This document shows, piece after piece, positions 1 through 11,053 of a stretch of 64,000 bases of DNA. The position numbers and the translations under genes are program-made. Numbering within the stretch: the stretch's first letter is position 1; every line of letters begins with the position of its first letter. The stretch is from assembly GCF_032854445.1 (NCBI RefSeq), contig NC_088302.1, forward strand, positions 43,872,645 through 43,936,644, given 5' to 3'. The notes beneath the pieces are model-generated. The model ran no database searches. It was given only the letters and a program-made list of their open reading frames with translations, and was not told where the DNA came from. Origin of the DNA: Liolophura sinensis. Taxonomy: Eukaryota > Mollusca > Polyplacophora > Chitonida > Chitonidae.

Positions 1-397
1 TAACTTGACGAAGTCACATATACTTCAAAATGCTGTAATGCTAGAATCAAGGAGAGACACTCCTTTTCTATTATCGAATAATTTCTCTGGCACTTGTCAA
101 ATTTGCGAGAGAAAAAACATACAGGGTGATCAACGTGATCTGTTTCATTTTCGTGTAACAAAACTGCCCCAGCAGATATATCACTAGCATCAACAGCTAG
201 CTTAAATGGTAAATTAAAATCAGGTGCTACAAGTATGGGGCCGCTGCTTAGCATGGCCTTTAATCTATCAAAAGATCTCTGACACTCAATGCACCACAAG
301 AATTTAGCACCTTTCTTTAACAGCTGAGTTAGTGGCTCACTAACAAATGAAAAGTTCCTACAGAACTTACGATAATAACTTGCCATGCCCAAAAAAA
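1..397 (-). pseudogene. RT thumb and RNase H fragment of the LTR retrotransposon
   Basis: Reading the minus strand from 397 to 1 in a frame shifted against the main ORF gives an open stretch. It contains the RT thumb signature GMASYYRKF followed by the Ty3-type RNase H start (LAVDASDISAGAVLL, with the catalytic Asp) and the segment EKECLSLILALQHFEVYV. It is severed from the upstream frame by one extra base in the A7 run at 391-397. It is also cut off by the window edge before the RNase H C-terminus. The fingers and palm of RT, which should precede it, are absent. Family assignment is firm; whether the frameshift is real or a homopolymer sequencing error cannot be told here. Confidence 0.85.
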
Positions 398-3300
398 CGC
401 TTTAATTCTCTCTTACAATTGGGCACTGGAAAACAAGAGATAGCAACTCCACTAGGATGTACAACATTGAGATCAGTGCTATCTCTGGCTTTATATGGCT
501 TTAACATGTTAATGTGACAAAGTTGTCTAGATTTGCGCCGATCAGGAGTGAAAATAATATAATTAAGATCACTTAGCCTCTTGTCTACTACATAAGGTCC
601 AAAATAACGAGCCTCAAGTGGCTTACCACTAACTGGAAGTAAGGCCAATACCTTCTGACCAACTTCAAATCTGCGTCTTACAGTTTCTTTGTCATACTTA
701 GTTTTCATACTCTTCTGAGAAGCTGTAAGATTCTCTCTGGCTAACTCACATACTCTGTTGAGCTTAGTACGAAAACTTGACACATACTGTAATAGGTTAA
801 CATTGTCACTATCACCAGACACAAACTTTTCCTTGAACAACTGTAGTGGACCACGCACAGTATGGCCAAACACAAGCTCAAATGGACTAAATCCAAGTGA
901 CTCTTGTACAGACTCTCTTACAGCAAACATTAACAAAGGTACACCCTCGTCCCAATCTTTCCCTGTCTCAAAGCAGTAAGTTCTTATCATACTTTTCAGT
1001 GTCTGATGGAATCTCTCTAGTGCTCCTTGACTTTGTTTGTGATAAGCTGAGGACTTATACTGGCTAATACCTAGCTCATGCATAACTTGTTGGAACACAC
1101 CAGACATGAAATTTGAACCCTGGTCTGACTGTACTGACTTAGGCAGACCAAACATGGTGAAGAACTTAACTAAAGCCTTAATTACAGTCTTGGCAGTAAT
1201 ATTCCTTAGTGGAATTGCCTCAGGGAAACGAGTTGAAGTACACATTATGGTTAACATATACTGATTTCCAGACTTTGTCTTAGGTAGCGGACCAACACAA
1301 TCTATTAAGATTCTACTGAATGGCTCACCAATTGCAGGAATAGGCCTCAAGGCTGCCTTGGGGATTGTCTGGTTAGGTTTCCCCACTAACTGACATGCAT
1401 GACAAGACCTGCAAAATTCAGTAACATCTTTCCTTATTCCTGGCCAATAAAAATGACTGAGAATCTTATGATAGGTCTTATTAACACCTAAATGACCTGC
1501 TAACGGCGTTTCATGCGCTATGGTCAGTATGTCTTTACGATAAGACTTGGGCACAACTACCTGATGCTTAATTGCCCATTCATCCTCCAACGAAACATCG
1601 GGAGGCCTCCACTGCCGCATCAATATGCCAGACTTGACATAGTAGTAGCATGGGTCAGGTAAAGATTCACCATCTTTAGCTGCATCATTAAACAAGCAAG
1701 AAATATTTGGATCACTGTGTTGTTCAGCAATCAACTCGGTCCTACAAAATGGCTGATCACCACTAACAAAATTAGTATCTACTTCCTGCTGGCTGTCTAA
1801 TTTGGAAGAATCTCCATCCAACATGTTGTTGAGAAAAGTCTCACTCAAATCAACAGTACTACCCTGGTCCGTACTGACTTTTCTAGACATAGCTCTTGTA
1901 ACAACACAGGAAGGATATAAACCCGCTATCTCGCTTTCAGCTGGCTCTGTGACTGAATTCAGAGAAGGCTTATCAACCATTAAGGGATCAACAGTAACTT
2001 TATCATGTGCCAAGTCATTTCCCAACAACAAATGAATACCCTCAAAAGGTAATGAAGGCTTAATGCCTACCCTGACAGGTCCAGATATCAAATCTGATGA
2101 CAAATAAATATCATGAAGGGGAACACTGACAAAGTCACTAGACTCTACACCTCTAATAAGGGCACGAACCCCAGAGTATGACTCTTCAGAAAAGGGCAGA
2201 GTATTCATCAACAACAGAGACTGAGATGCCCCAGTATCCCTTAATATCTTTATAGGGGTAGCACAAGACATGTCGCTCCTAAGCGACACTGAACCAGAAT
2301 TGATAAACGGAGCGAAGCTATCCATAGAGCATTTGGGAATCTTATCCACTCCCATATCAGCTAACTCAGATCTGTTTTTAACTGCTGATGTAACTTCCGG
2401 CAATGTTTTGTGCATTGCAACACAAAGACCTGTGGGCTTAGACTCATTCTCAGCTTCCCGTCTCCTTTTCAACTTGTAACATTCACTCATCACGTGACCT
2501 TCCCGCTTGCAAAAATTACAAGTGACCCTATTTCGAGGACTACCATTCCAACCTGAACTACGTGAACCATGAGCTGTAGAACCACTGGAGCCTGGTGTAG
2601 AACTCTTCTGTATAGAGCTACCTCTACCTGTTGCATGTGACTGGGTATTTCTACGTATAAATGAATTAAATGGCTTACCCGTATATGTAACCTTATGTGT
2701 CAAGGAATAATCATCAGCTAAACTGGCTGCCTCTTCAAGTGTACTCGCCTTCTGCTCATCAACGAACACCTTTACATCATTATGAATACAACGCTTGAAC
2801 TCTTCTACCAGCACAAGCTGACGCAAACTTTCAAAATCCTTGCCTATTTTCTTGGCTATACACCAGCGATCAAACAACTGCTCCTTAGCTCGACCAAACT
2901 CGACGTATGTCTGATCTCTACCTTTTTCACAGTTACGAAATTTCTGGCGGTAAGCTTCAGGCACCAATTCATAACCCTTCAAAATTACCTCTTTCACATA
3001 GTCATAATTGGAAGCATTCTCTACACTTAACTGAGTGTAAATTTCCCTGGCCTTTCCAATTAGCACACTCTGTAATAACATAGTCCAGAACTCTTTAGGC
3101 CACTTCAAACTATTTGCAATTTTCTCAAAATGCAGAAAATACTTATCCACCTCTTTTTCCTGAAAGGATGGAACTAACCGAATGTATTTGGTCACATCAA
3201 ATCCTGTACCCTGTCTACCGGAAGGACCCAGTTTCTCATCTCTCTCTACCTCTAACTTTTTCATTTGGAACTCCAATTCTCTTTCCCTCTCTCTTTCCTC

Positions 3301-3542
3301 TCTCTGTACTTCCCTCTCCTCTCTCTGCACTTCCCTCTCTCTTTCCTCTCTCTGCACTTCCCTCTCTCTTTCCTCTCTCTCTCTCTGCATTTTCAACTTT
3401 TCTAACTCTATCTCATGTTCCCTCTCTTTCTCTTTTTCCTCATATTCCCTCTCTTTCCCTTTCTCCTCTTTCTCCAATCTCAACTTTAACTCAAACTGCT
3501 TAAACTTAAGCTCGGCATCAGACTGACCCTCGAACTCATAAT
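367..3542 (-). pseudogene. Gag-protease-integrase polyprotein of the LTR retrotransposon (frame-broken)
   Basis: A 1,038-residue frame runs from an internal Met at 3483 to the stop at 367, and the frame is open upstream to about 3560. In order it shows a very charged Glu/Arg coiled coil (residues about 1-80) encoded by a CT-rich simple repeat. A SCAN/capsid-like Gag helical region follows (about 95-270), then a CCHC zinc knuckle (CNFCKREGHVMSEC). Next come an aspartic protease active site (DTGAS), the HHCC zinc-binding domain of integrase, and an integrase core with Asp (LIDCVGPL), Asp (SDQGSNF) and Glu (GALERF). A GPY/F-type C-terminal module (YFGPYVV) closes it. After the integrase it runs straight into RT-thumb-like sequence and ends by frameshift. 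A separate frame at 3733-3542 supplies the expected Gag N-terminus. Domain calls are strong; functionality is unlikely. Confidence 0.9.
3280..3480. repeat. CT-rich simple repeat encoding a Gag coiled coil
   Basis: The plus strand is an imperfect array of ctctctttcc, ctctctgcac and ttccctctc words. On the minus strand it encodes repeated EREREVQREERE-type residues at the Gag N-terminus. This is expansion of a simple repeat inside a coding region. Confidence 0.8.
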
Positions 3543-3733
3543 CAGATAATGCAGAACTTCCCTATCTCCATTAAATGTTTCAACAAAGTATGCTGCATAT
3601 CTCTTTTCCTCCATGAAGACTTTATGGACAAACCTAAAAATGTCCCTAACTTAACCAAGTCTTCCTTCTTTAAACTCTCAAAAACATCCTGATCGGGCGC
3701 ATTAACAAACTGTTTAGGATCAAAATCTCCCAT
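3542..3733 (-). pseudogene. Gag N-terminal segment of the LTR retrotransposon
   Basis: A 63-codon frame starts with MGDFDPKQFVNAPDQD and continues into a helical segment rich in Leu and Lys. It sits between the primer binding site and the long Gag-Pol frame, where the Gag start codon is expected. It terminates 59 bp upstream of the Met of the long frame. That frame, however, is open back to about 3560, so the two overlap. One single-base indel near 3555-3570 would explain the break. It is best read as the first exon-less part of the same polyprotein, not a separate gene. Confidence 0.7.
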
Positions 3734-3838
3734 TGTAAATATTCAGCCACTGAATCATTCACCGTTAAAATTAAGCAATCGCTTCTCACATGTGTTTAAC
3801 TTCAAATATCCGGTGCAAAACAAAAGGGAAACAATCAG

Positions 3839-3856
3839 TTCCCGGACAAGCCCCCA
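3839..3856 (-). promoter_or_regulatory. Retrotransposon primer binding site, tRNA-Pro type
   Basis: On the minus strand TGGGGGCTTGTCCGGGAA lies five bases after a CA-ending LTR edge. It differs at two of 18 positions from the complement of the tRNA-Pro 3' end used as primer by many gammaretroviruses (recalled, not looked up). Its place between LTR and Gag start supports the call. Confidence 0.75.
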
Positions 3857-3861
3857 ATTTC

Positions 3862-4746
3862 TGTTACGGTATTGAAAGCAGCAACAGAAAACAGACTCAG
3901 TGACCCAATATTACAATGTAAACAATGCTTTATATATAGAATGTGACGTACAGTTTTTCAGACAGTCAAACAACAACAACAACAACAACATACACATCAG
4001 TATTACCGGTCTTTACAAGTTTCCAGTTCACCTTTGCATCCCAAGGAATGTATTCCAGGAAATCCAACGTAAAGACCATGGGATAAACACACAATTCACA
4101 CAAGTCACAAATTGTCCTAGACAGGTACTTCGCTAGGTTAGCAAACACGAACACAGTACACAGGTTACACAGAACTGGAACAGTCAAGCCTTTGAATGAC
4201 GTCACACCCGCAGAGCACAACACAGGGTAAATACAGGCATGGAGGTATAATCCACTTCAGATCAGTCACAGCTCCCGCAGAAGCTCACAAACGAGCCGTT
4301 CAGAGACGTAGAGTAATGTCACCTTGTGGCAGAACGAACGTCCTTTGCAAAACTGAAAACTTCAGTTTAGAGTCCTTGACGACCTTGTCGGTCAGGTGAG
4401 GTCAGCGTGTTAAACAAATTACACAGTCCACACTGTATAATCATAATAAAGATCCGAACACCAATAAACGTGACTTCCGCAGAAATTCACATAAACCAGA
4501 CATCAGTACTACTGTGGTACACAAACGGTGCCGGCATAAAAATCTGTCCTCCCAAAAGAAACTGGCATCACCAGCTCATATAAATATAATGGACTCGATA
4601 CGAGAGCGTCGCACACTCTCCTGGCTCCCAGTGGATGCAGCAAAAATACCTCCACTCTGTTTCGTTTATTTACTGGTTTTAGGGCCACTTTCCTGGCGGA
4701 TATCGTGGCCCATCAAATCAGTGTTTTATTTATTTTTTTTTTAACA
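3862..4746 (-). repeat. Candidate 5' LTR of the retrotransposon
   Basis: The inner edge at 3862 is well placed: on the minus strand it ends GTAACA just before the primer binding site. The outer edge is uncertain. TGTTA at 4746 (minus strand) gives an 885-bp LTR with a 5-bp terminal inverted repeat. TGTTAC at 5150 would give 1,289 bp with a 6-bp inverted repeat. A TATA-like TATATAAAGC lies near 3935-3925 on the minus strand. The partner LTR is outside the window, so length cannot be settled. Confidence 0.45.
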
Positions 4747-5348
4747 CATGAATATTTTGATTACATAACAGCAGTGCGTTTGTATACTATTTACATATGT
4801 ACATGAGTCAATTAGTGGGATTAACCTCTTTGTGGTAGCATGTTACAGCTTATTCTATAGGTTCAAATGCTGCCATGGTCATTTAACAGAAAGGGGATAA
4901 ATAGTAAGCTATTTACAGGGATTAACGTTATCTTTACATTAGAAATACATAGATCTGCATTAAAAGATTACAATGAGTTGCCTATACAGAAATTTACACA
5001 GAGAGAAAACAACAGTAGTGCCTTTATTTATTGGTTAACAGTTTTGTTCTCTTGCTTCCTCCTCTGTGGCGTGGAGTTAAGGAGCTCCCGCCACTTATAC
5101 CGGACGCCGTCCAGGAAAAACCAGCGTACTGGAAACCTGTGCCTGTAACAGGTGCGACAAGTATAAATGAGGAGCAAGGATGTCAGGCCTCATCCACTTA
5201 GTTGAAGCAAGAGATAGTCCTATTGTCATGATGTCTTTCATGTTTCTGGTCTTCGTTTCCTGGTTGTTAAGTTTCTTTGGTCCCATGGGTCTTCTTATTG
5301 TTTTCCCTGTCTTCTTCTTTAATTGATTTCCTTCTCTATTTCCAATTT

Positions 5349-5915
5349 TTATTTTCTGCCTCCCATGGCGGCGCAGACAGCACGTTTCATAGACCGGTAG
5401 AACAGTTCCTGGCCTAGAGTGTTTAGGTGCACTCCGTCGTTGGTTAGAATTTGTTTTTGTGGTCGGATCAGTCCCCGGTGTCTCCAGAAGGTGGCCAATT
5501 GGTTGTTTGTCAGCTTCTTGTTAATTTCATGGATTTTTGTATTATAAATGTGGACCGAAATTCGCCGAGTTACCTGACGGTAAAGAAGCTGGCTGATGTA
5601 GATCCTTGGAATTTGGAATTTCGTTTTAAGTGCACCAACATAGTCTAAAACATCAGCGCAAATTGCTGCTGCTGATTTGTGAGAGTCCGCATCGTTTCCC
5701 CCAATGTGAAGGATAACTAGGTCAGGTTTTGTCTCCTGAAGGAGACTTTCCAATCTTCCAGAGCATCTAAGTGTCCCAACTCTAGCTCCCCCAATGCCAA
5801 AAAACCGAATGTCTTGGCCTGTTCCAAAGTCGATTCTAGAGTTTGGGATCGAATTTCGAAGGATACTATTCTCCAGTCTATGAACGTAACTGCTGCCGAT
5901 AATAAAGATTTTCAT
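5349..5915 (-). CDS. SGNH/GDSL-type hydrolase-like protein, 188 aa
   Basis: This single uninterrupted frame has all four SGNH blocks in order. Block I is GSSYVH near residue 8, with the nucleophile Ser kept although the usual Asp of GDS is Ser. Block II is IGGARVG with its Gly, block III is HIGGNDAD, and block V is DGVHLN with the catalytic Asp and His near residue 163. Such proteins hydrolyse esters or remove acetyl groups; the substrate here is unknown. No signal peptide or membrane segment is seen. It lies between the 3' end of a LINE and the LTR element, so it may be mobile-element cargo or a domesticated gene, as SGNH domains also occur in ORF1 of CR1-type LINEs. A polyadenylation-type AATAAA lies about 320 bp downstream, near 5030. 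Confidence 0.75.
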   Translation of the reverse strand: MKIFIIGSSYVHRLENSILRNSIPNSRIDFGTGQDIRFFGIGGARVGTLRCSGRLESLLQETKPDLVILHIGGNDADSHKSAAAICADVLDYVGALKTKFQIPRIYISQLLYRQVTRRISVHIYNTKIHEINKKLTNNQLATFWRHRGLIRPQKQILTNDGVHLNTLGQELFYRSMKRAVCAAMGGRK

Positions 5916-6290
5916 CCTTTTTTCCCTGTGAAAACAAATAGAGAAAACAAATATACAAGATAGTTGTATTTTTGATTTGCGAAGGTGTTTTGTTTATGAG
6001 ATAATGTATATCTTAAGCAAGAAGATATTTGATAAAACAGATATTTAGGAGCAAATTAGTGGTATACCTACCAATCAGAAATTGATAGAGGGTCTGCCCT
6101 CGTATGATATATACACATTTGTAAATAAATAGATAATAAATATCAACTAATAAGAATAGATAAATAACAACAAATAAGAGGGCAGATTAGTTAATGGAGA
6201 AATATTATTAATTACTACAGTTATCAACTTTTGTGGTTACATTGTTTTCGTGTGCTATGTTTTTGCAGATTGGTTTCATGGACGTTTTAT

Positions 6291-6502
6291 CGGCCCTCAA
6301 GATCAAGGTATCGCCGATATAGTTGGGGATAAAGTTGTAGGGAGGAATTATGTATCTGTGGAATAAACGGCCCTCAAAATCAAGGTATCGCCGTTGTTAG
6401 TATATGTGTTTGGTAATTACGGAGAATGCACCGTTTTTAATCAGAGAAGGTGACGTATTGTTGACTAGAGCAGAAACGGCCCTCAGAATCAAGGTATCGC
6501 CG
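6291..6502 (-). repeat. Three copies of a 26-30 nt stem-loop in the LINE 3' region
   Basis: Three near-identical copies lie at 6291-6316, 6368-6393 and 6477-6502, spaced 77 and 109 bp apart. The conserved core on the plus strand is CGGCCCTCA(a/g)(a/g)ATCAAGG followed by TATCGCCG. The ends CGGC and GCCG are complementary; copies 2 and 3 extend to AACGGC/GCCGTT, a 6-bp stem over an 18-nt loop. On the minus strand they follow the stop codon of the LINE RT fragment by 22 bp, which places them in its 3' UTR. Confidence 0.7.
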
Positions 6503-6523
6503 TTGTTGGTCAATTGTGTTTTA

Positions 6524-6797
6524 TCAGATTCGGCTTTCGTAACCCGTCGATTTGATGTATTCTTTTAGTAAGGAGAATATTTGTGCTCTCAGGTGTGGTT
6601 TGGGGTTAAGGATAGTCTGAAGGTCAAGTTCACATTTGTAGATTTGCAGGCATTCTGCCAATCGTCTTCGTTCTTTACTGTGTTTAATACATTGTAGCAA
6701 ATAGTGCTCTATGGTTTCATCATGCTCTTGACAGGCTGGGCAAGTTGGTGAAGAATTTTGGATTATAGTTGCTAGATGTGCTAGATGTGGACGCTAA
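6524..6797 (-). pseudogene. C-terminal reverse transcriptase fragment of a non-LTR retrotransposon (LINE)
   Basis: An open minus-strand stretch of about 90 codons ends at the TGA at 6526-6524. It carries CPACQEHDETIEHYLLQC, a C-x2-C-x8-H-x4-C zinc motif typical of the region after the RT domain in Jockey, I and R1-type LINEs. It is followed by a basic helical tail (HSKERRRL). The 5' side is lost at about 6797, where the frame meets a stop and SINE-head-like sequence begins. It is a 5'-truncated copy, as is usual for LINEs. The clade cannot be fixed from this fragment. Confidence 0.7.
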
Positions 6798-8554
6798 CCC
6801 CCCTGGCCCCGGAAGCCCCGCGCTCCTTATTTAAACTAAGAGTGTCTGTTCGTGATGACCACATTCATACAATCTGGATGCTAACATTTCATCTACCTGT
6901 GCTTTTTTGTGGGCTAAATTAATGACGGCTAGAAATTCATCCGGCAAAAATTTTACGAAAACATCTTTTTATGTCCAATTTACAAATCTGATAAAAATTA
7001 ACCTGTGTATACACGGATGCTTTCTCTGTGACATCTATACCAATCTGATGCGAACAAAACTGTGACTTGGATCTACCACACTTGTAAGTTACACATTTGC
7101 GCAAGTATCCACCATGGAAGATCAGTGAACAACCAAGGCAACATTTACCGCTCTATAATCCTTCCATTTTAACTCACCCTGCAATCCACGTTGACCTTTC
7201 GCTAATGGTTGCCTCTCCTGAGATGGGGATGTTGCCACATTGTGAAGGTACCGCGGGCATAAATTTACGCTATTGCTTATCCCCGTTTACTCTCCACGGG
7301 AGTTACATGTAAATACCGGCATCACCTTGGGATCGAAATCAAACAATCAGGCTCCATTAATAAATATTTCATGGATTAATCAGAAGCGGGCGCATGTAAT
7401 ACTGGTGTAACTTACACCTCCTCTCAGGTCCGGGGGCAAGCGAAGTGCTGAGTCAGCACTGCTTTATTTGATTCCCTATATACTGAATGCGAAGAGATAC
7501 ACATGTACCCGTCTCATGAGACCGCTTTTTAATCCATTTCCAAAGCTATCGTCAATATTGAATACATAATGAAAAATTCGGTAGACCCGTGCCTCACGTG
7601 AGGATACATATTTACGGGATGAGCAATCACAAACGTTGAAGGGTTAGCATTTACTACATTTGCAAGTGTTCCCTCAATAGCGAAAAAAGCGATGTAACAT
7701 TATTTATTTATTTTATTATTATTTTTTCTTTCTTGACTGCATTCAGTCTTACGCCGTATTTGACAATTTTTCACTTAATCACGGTGGTCAGCATTCTGGT
7801 GGGAGAAAACCATGATGTCAGGCCCGGGGAAAAGATTAAACTTTAAAGTCCAGCGCACACGGACAGCATTTTTATTCGTGTCACAGCAAGAATTCCTGAG
7901 TCTGGAACACTTGATCCAAACATTCAGCTTGTATACCGGTAATTTTGGGCAGCAAAAAATACAGAAACAAATGAGTCGGGCACATTTCGCTTTCCTGCCG
8001 GAACTCTGGCTCTTGTGAGATTATTCTCGCCTACATCAATCAATCAACGTTTATATTGAAATGTCAGATGAGTACATACAAAATGGAAGCTGCGACATAA
8101 CTTTTTGACCTTTTGTCATAAAAGGTCGCATGACCTTTAACGTATCATGTAACAGCCTTTCGTCGCTTGAGTCTTCAAAAATGGACTACAATGTTGCTCG
8201 TGTCCGATACTCCGGATTATATGAAACCAGGATATGAAAATCCGATTTCCAGCAACAAATGTTGTCCGTGTGCTTTAGGCTGCCGGCGAAATATGGGCGA
8301 GCATATTTAACTGATATGACCTAGATTTAAACTTGACCTAGATTTAAGGCCACTTAATTTACGTACCGGTGTGTGGAATCACCAATCTCTTACAATTAGG
8401 AACGGCATGGCCCTGGTTACTATGAAGATGTAGTACAGTACAAAACTGAACATTATTTATCCTATTCCATCTCATGCCGTCGTATCCTCCACCCACGTGC
8501 ACGCCATTTCTTTCACTCGAGTCCAAACTTCAATGTTCGGGGAAGATTATACGT
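6798..8554. other. Non-coding stretch
   Basis: A short SINE-head-like piece (near 6800-6830) borders the LINE fragment. The rest is AT-rich sequence with no ORF or splice pattern that I can support on either strand. Confidence 0.5.
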
Positions 8555-8712
8555 GGCGTACATGGGAAAATCTGCCAGCAACCTGTGGATGGTCGTGGGT
8601 TTCCCCGGGGCTCTACTCAGTTTCCTCCCACCATAGTGTAGGCCGTTGTCCTATAAGTGAATTGTTCTTGATTACAGCGTAAAACACCAGTCAAATAAAT
8701 AAGTAAATAAAT
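8555..8712 (+). mobile_element. tRNA-derived SINE, 5'-truncated copy
   Basis: It carries the conserved central block (GCAACCTGTGGATGG, GGTTTCC, CTCCCACCATA), then the tail TAAGTGAA...GTAAAACACC and A-rich (aaat)n. The tRNA-like head is missing or unrecognisable. Confidence 0.8.
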
Positions 8713-9999
8713 TATATGTGCACGTGGTGGTTACTGGGGGTACACGTCTTCAGTCTGTCATGTGGAAATAAAGTCACAACTCGTACAACCTTCAACAGGT
8801 CAACCGTTTCTGTGCATGCTAAAACGAATGGCAGCCAGCACTTGGCACTTCCTCAGTTTATTTTCTGAAAACTTCCATGTTTGAGAAGCGATATGCATTC
8901 AAATAATTAAATAAGAAATGCATTTACATTTTGATCATATATCTGCGTTTGATTCTTTGTTTTCTCCCGCTGAGCAACTCATAGAAGCTCTTTAACAAGA
9001 AATATTCGAGAAGTGACATTAATTTATTTAGCTGATAGATGAAATGCATTTGTAGATTTCTGTCACTCTCGGGACACGCAACTAACCCGTGTTATAGATT
9101 GCCAGACCGGCTAATGCTGTCAGCATATTCAAATATACCGCCATTATTATTATAATCGTATTATTACAACTTATATCCCTAAAATTTCAGTATAGTCAAG
9201 AGTTAATGCTTCCGTGAAACTTTCAATCATTTGAGCACATTCAACACAAATGCTGTTAGATCCTACAGTTATGCAGGCCTATCGCATTGTTGAAGACAGT
9301 AATGTGGGTCGACAAATTGGTAGGCTACAGGTATAGGCCTACACTGGAGACAAATAATTAATGATGAACGCACATGTAATTAATCCCTCGGAGCGGATCG
9401 TTACATGCCCTTCCATCGCTAGGACTGACACACGAGGTGGCCATTCGAACAAGTCCACCAACAAGGCATTTGTAGATCCTTATTCGAGGGTTGAACAAAA
9501 TCAAATAACTTGAATTTGGTAAAGATGTATCGTGCATAGAACTACTGTTAATTCGCGGAAATATTGTGCTTCGAAAAACGGGCACATTGGCGATAAATCA
9601 TGAAATTTAAGTGTGTAATTTATGAATTTAATTTTTGAATAATACTGTTGTACGTATTAGACTTCACACGGCTGTTCCCAGAACACTGGAGACAACACAC
9701 ACACGCATGTTTTCGGGGTCAGGTCCCACATTGGTGTGTTTAACAGGTGAAGTTTCACATGGCCACAGAATCCATTGTAGAGCGTGGTGTATCTGCTATA
9801 ATATTTTTTTTAACATTTTCATTTTAAGAATTAAATACGTAAGAATTCATTTGGGGCTTATCCTACCTTCAGATTCCAATTCATTGTTGTCGGTGGGCGC
9901 GGAGGGTGCTACTTGGATCAAATCACGTCATTAACGGCATAATTAGAGCTACCTTCTTCGACCTCCGATCTTCAGTACACTTTATATTCCTTCAGGTTA
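8713..9999. other. Non-coding stretch
   Basis: AT-rich sequence without supportable genes. Short open frames here show no domain, codon bias or splice context. Confidence 0.5.
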
Positions 10000-10170
10000 G
10001 GCCCTTGGCCAACGAGTCCTCGCGTTCGAATTTAGTCCCTGCTGGTTCATTGCGACAACCCAGGTGGTTTGTCCGGGAACCAACGAAGAACAACGGTCCT
10101 CCAGCCATGAACCTGCCCACCGCGGTGTAAGTGAAACATTCTTCAATATCGTATGGTAAATAAACTCAAA
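10000..10170 (+). mobile_element. SINE, variant subfamily
   Basis: It has a B-box-like GTTCGAATTTAGTCC, then CAGGTGGTTTGTCCGGG and a degenerate central block. The tail ACCGCGGTGTAAGTGAAACATTC matches the common SINE tail. The head differs from the main family, so it is likely a sister subfamily sharing the 3' part. Confidence 0.6.
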
Positions 10171-10990
10171 TGCATGCAAGATTCATTCATTTTTTTGTTC
10201 AGAATACGTTTGTTTGTCGAACTGAAGAAAGACATTTGCTTCAGTACACCATTACGCCTATTCCGATCTGATCCACTACTTGCTGCTCCTCTGACAGAAT
10301 GCATCAGCTTGCTGATCCATGACCTCTTGAGTAAGCTATTCAGCTCAACACCTTATTAATTTAGAATCAAGGTCCTAGCTAACGTTCTCCATGCCAGTAT
10401 CCACCAGAACTTTCACGTACCCAAATTACAGCATCCAACCACATCTTCTGCATATCAAGGACAAGCCCATCTCGATTCGAACACCGGACTCTACAGTGTT
10501 TGTTTCAATAAGTCCTATCTAAGATTAGCCTTAAAGGTGAACTGCAAATACTTTCGATTTCACCAAAATTTGGGTTAGACTTCTCCTGTTATTGTGCAGG
10601 GCTGCAGAAGTATTTAATTTTTATATATGAATATTTACAACTGTCCACGATAACAATGTATGGGAAATGCCCATCACTTACCTGGAACTTTGGAAAATCA
10701 CAAAATCACTGGTGATACCAACTACATACTTTAGTAGAACACACTGTTCAAATTTGCATACTGTCGAGACTTATTTCTCATGGTAAAAATAAGTCCAAAA
10801 AAAATGTACACACGTATACAACATTGCATCATACAATATCATAATCACCGTGTATTTACTCTTAAACTCTGTGTCTCACATCAGAAGTTCTTGCAGTTCA
10901 CCTTTAATAAGCTGTACTATGGGCATACATAAAAAACGAAGTATTCTATCAAACCCAAACTGCAGACACACACAAATCACTGGTAAATTA
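10171..10990. other. Intergenic region downstream of RPL31
   Basis: No gene is supported. It is AT-rich sequence beyond the RPL31 polyadenylation signals. Confidence 0.5.
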
Positions 10991-11002
10991 CTGTGAAGTT
11001 TC

Positions 11003-11026
11003 TTTATTGTCCCCAAATACTTTATT
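11003..11026 (-). terminator. RPL31 polyadenylation signals
   Basis: Two AATAAA hexamers on the minus strand lie at 11026-11021, overlapping the stop codon, and at 11008-11003, 14 bp past it. This gives an extremely short 3' UTR, as is common for ribosomal protein mRNAs. Confidence 0.75.
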
Positions 11027-11053
11027 CATTTTCTACATTGATGGTTTGGGTAT
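11022..11053 (-). CDS. RPL31: RPL31 coding exon 4
   Basis: Acceptor tttcag. The 32 nt complete a split Asn codon, then encode TQTINVENE and a TAA stop. Phase and sequence match the eL31 C-terminus. Confidence 0.9.

Larger units (their letters stand above)
1..4746 (-). mobile_element. LTR retrotransposon, Ty3/gypsy class, incomplete and degenerate
   Basis: This is a minus-strand element read from right to left: candidate LTR, primer binding site, Gag start, a long Gag-protease-integrase frame, then RT thumb and RNase H at the window edge. The order integrase before RT/RNase H is unlike canonical Ty3/gypsy (RT-RH-IN). It matches the Gmr1-like branch described from deuterostomes. The RT fingers and palm are not present anywhere in the visible element. 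Two frame breaks (near 3560 and in an A7 run at 391-397) suggest it cannot make its polyprotein. The second LTR lies outside the window, so target-site duplications cannot be checked. Confidence 0.88.

Noticed and set aside
3114-3526. Plus-strand Ser/Leu-rich frames opposite the Gag coiled coil
   Set aside because: Complement of the CT-rich simple repeat inside Gag.
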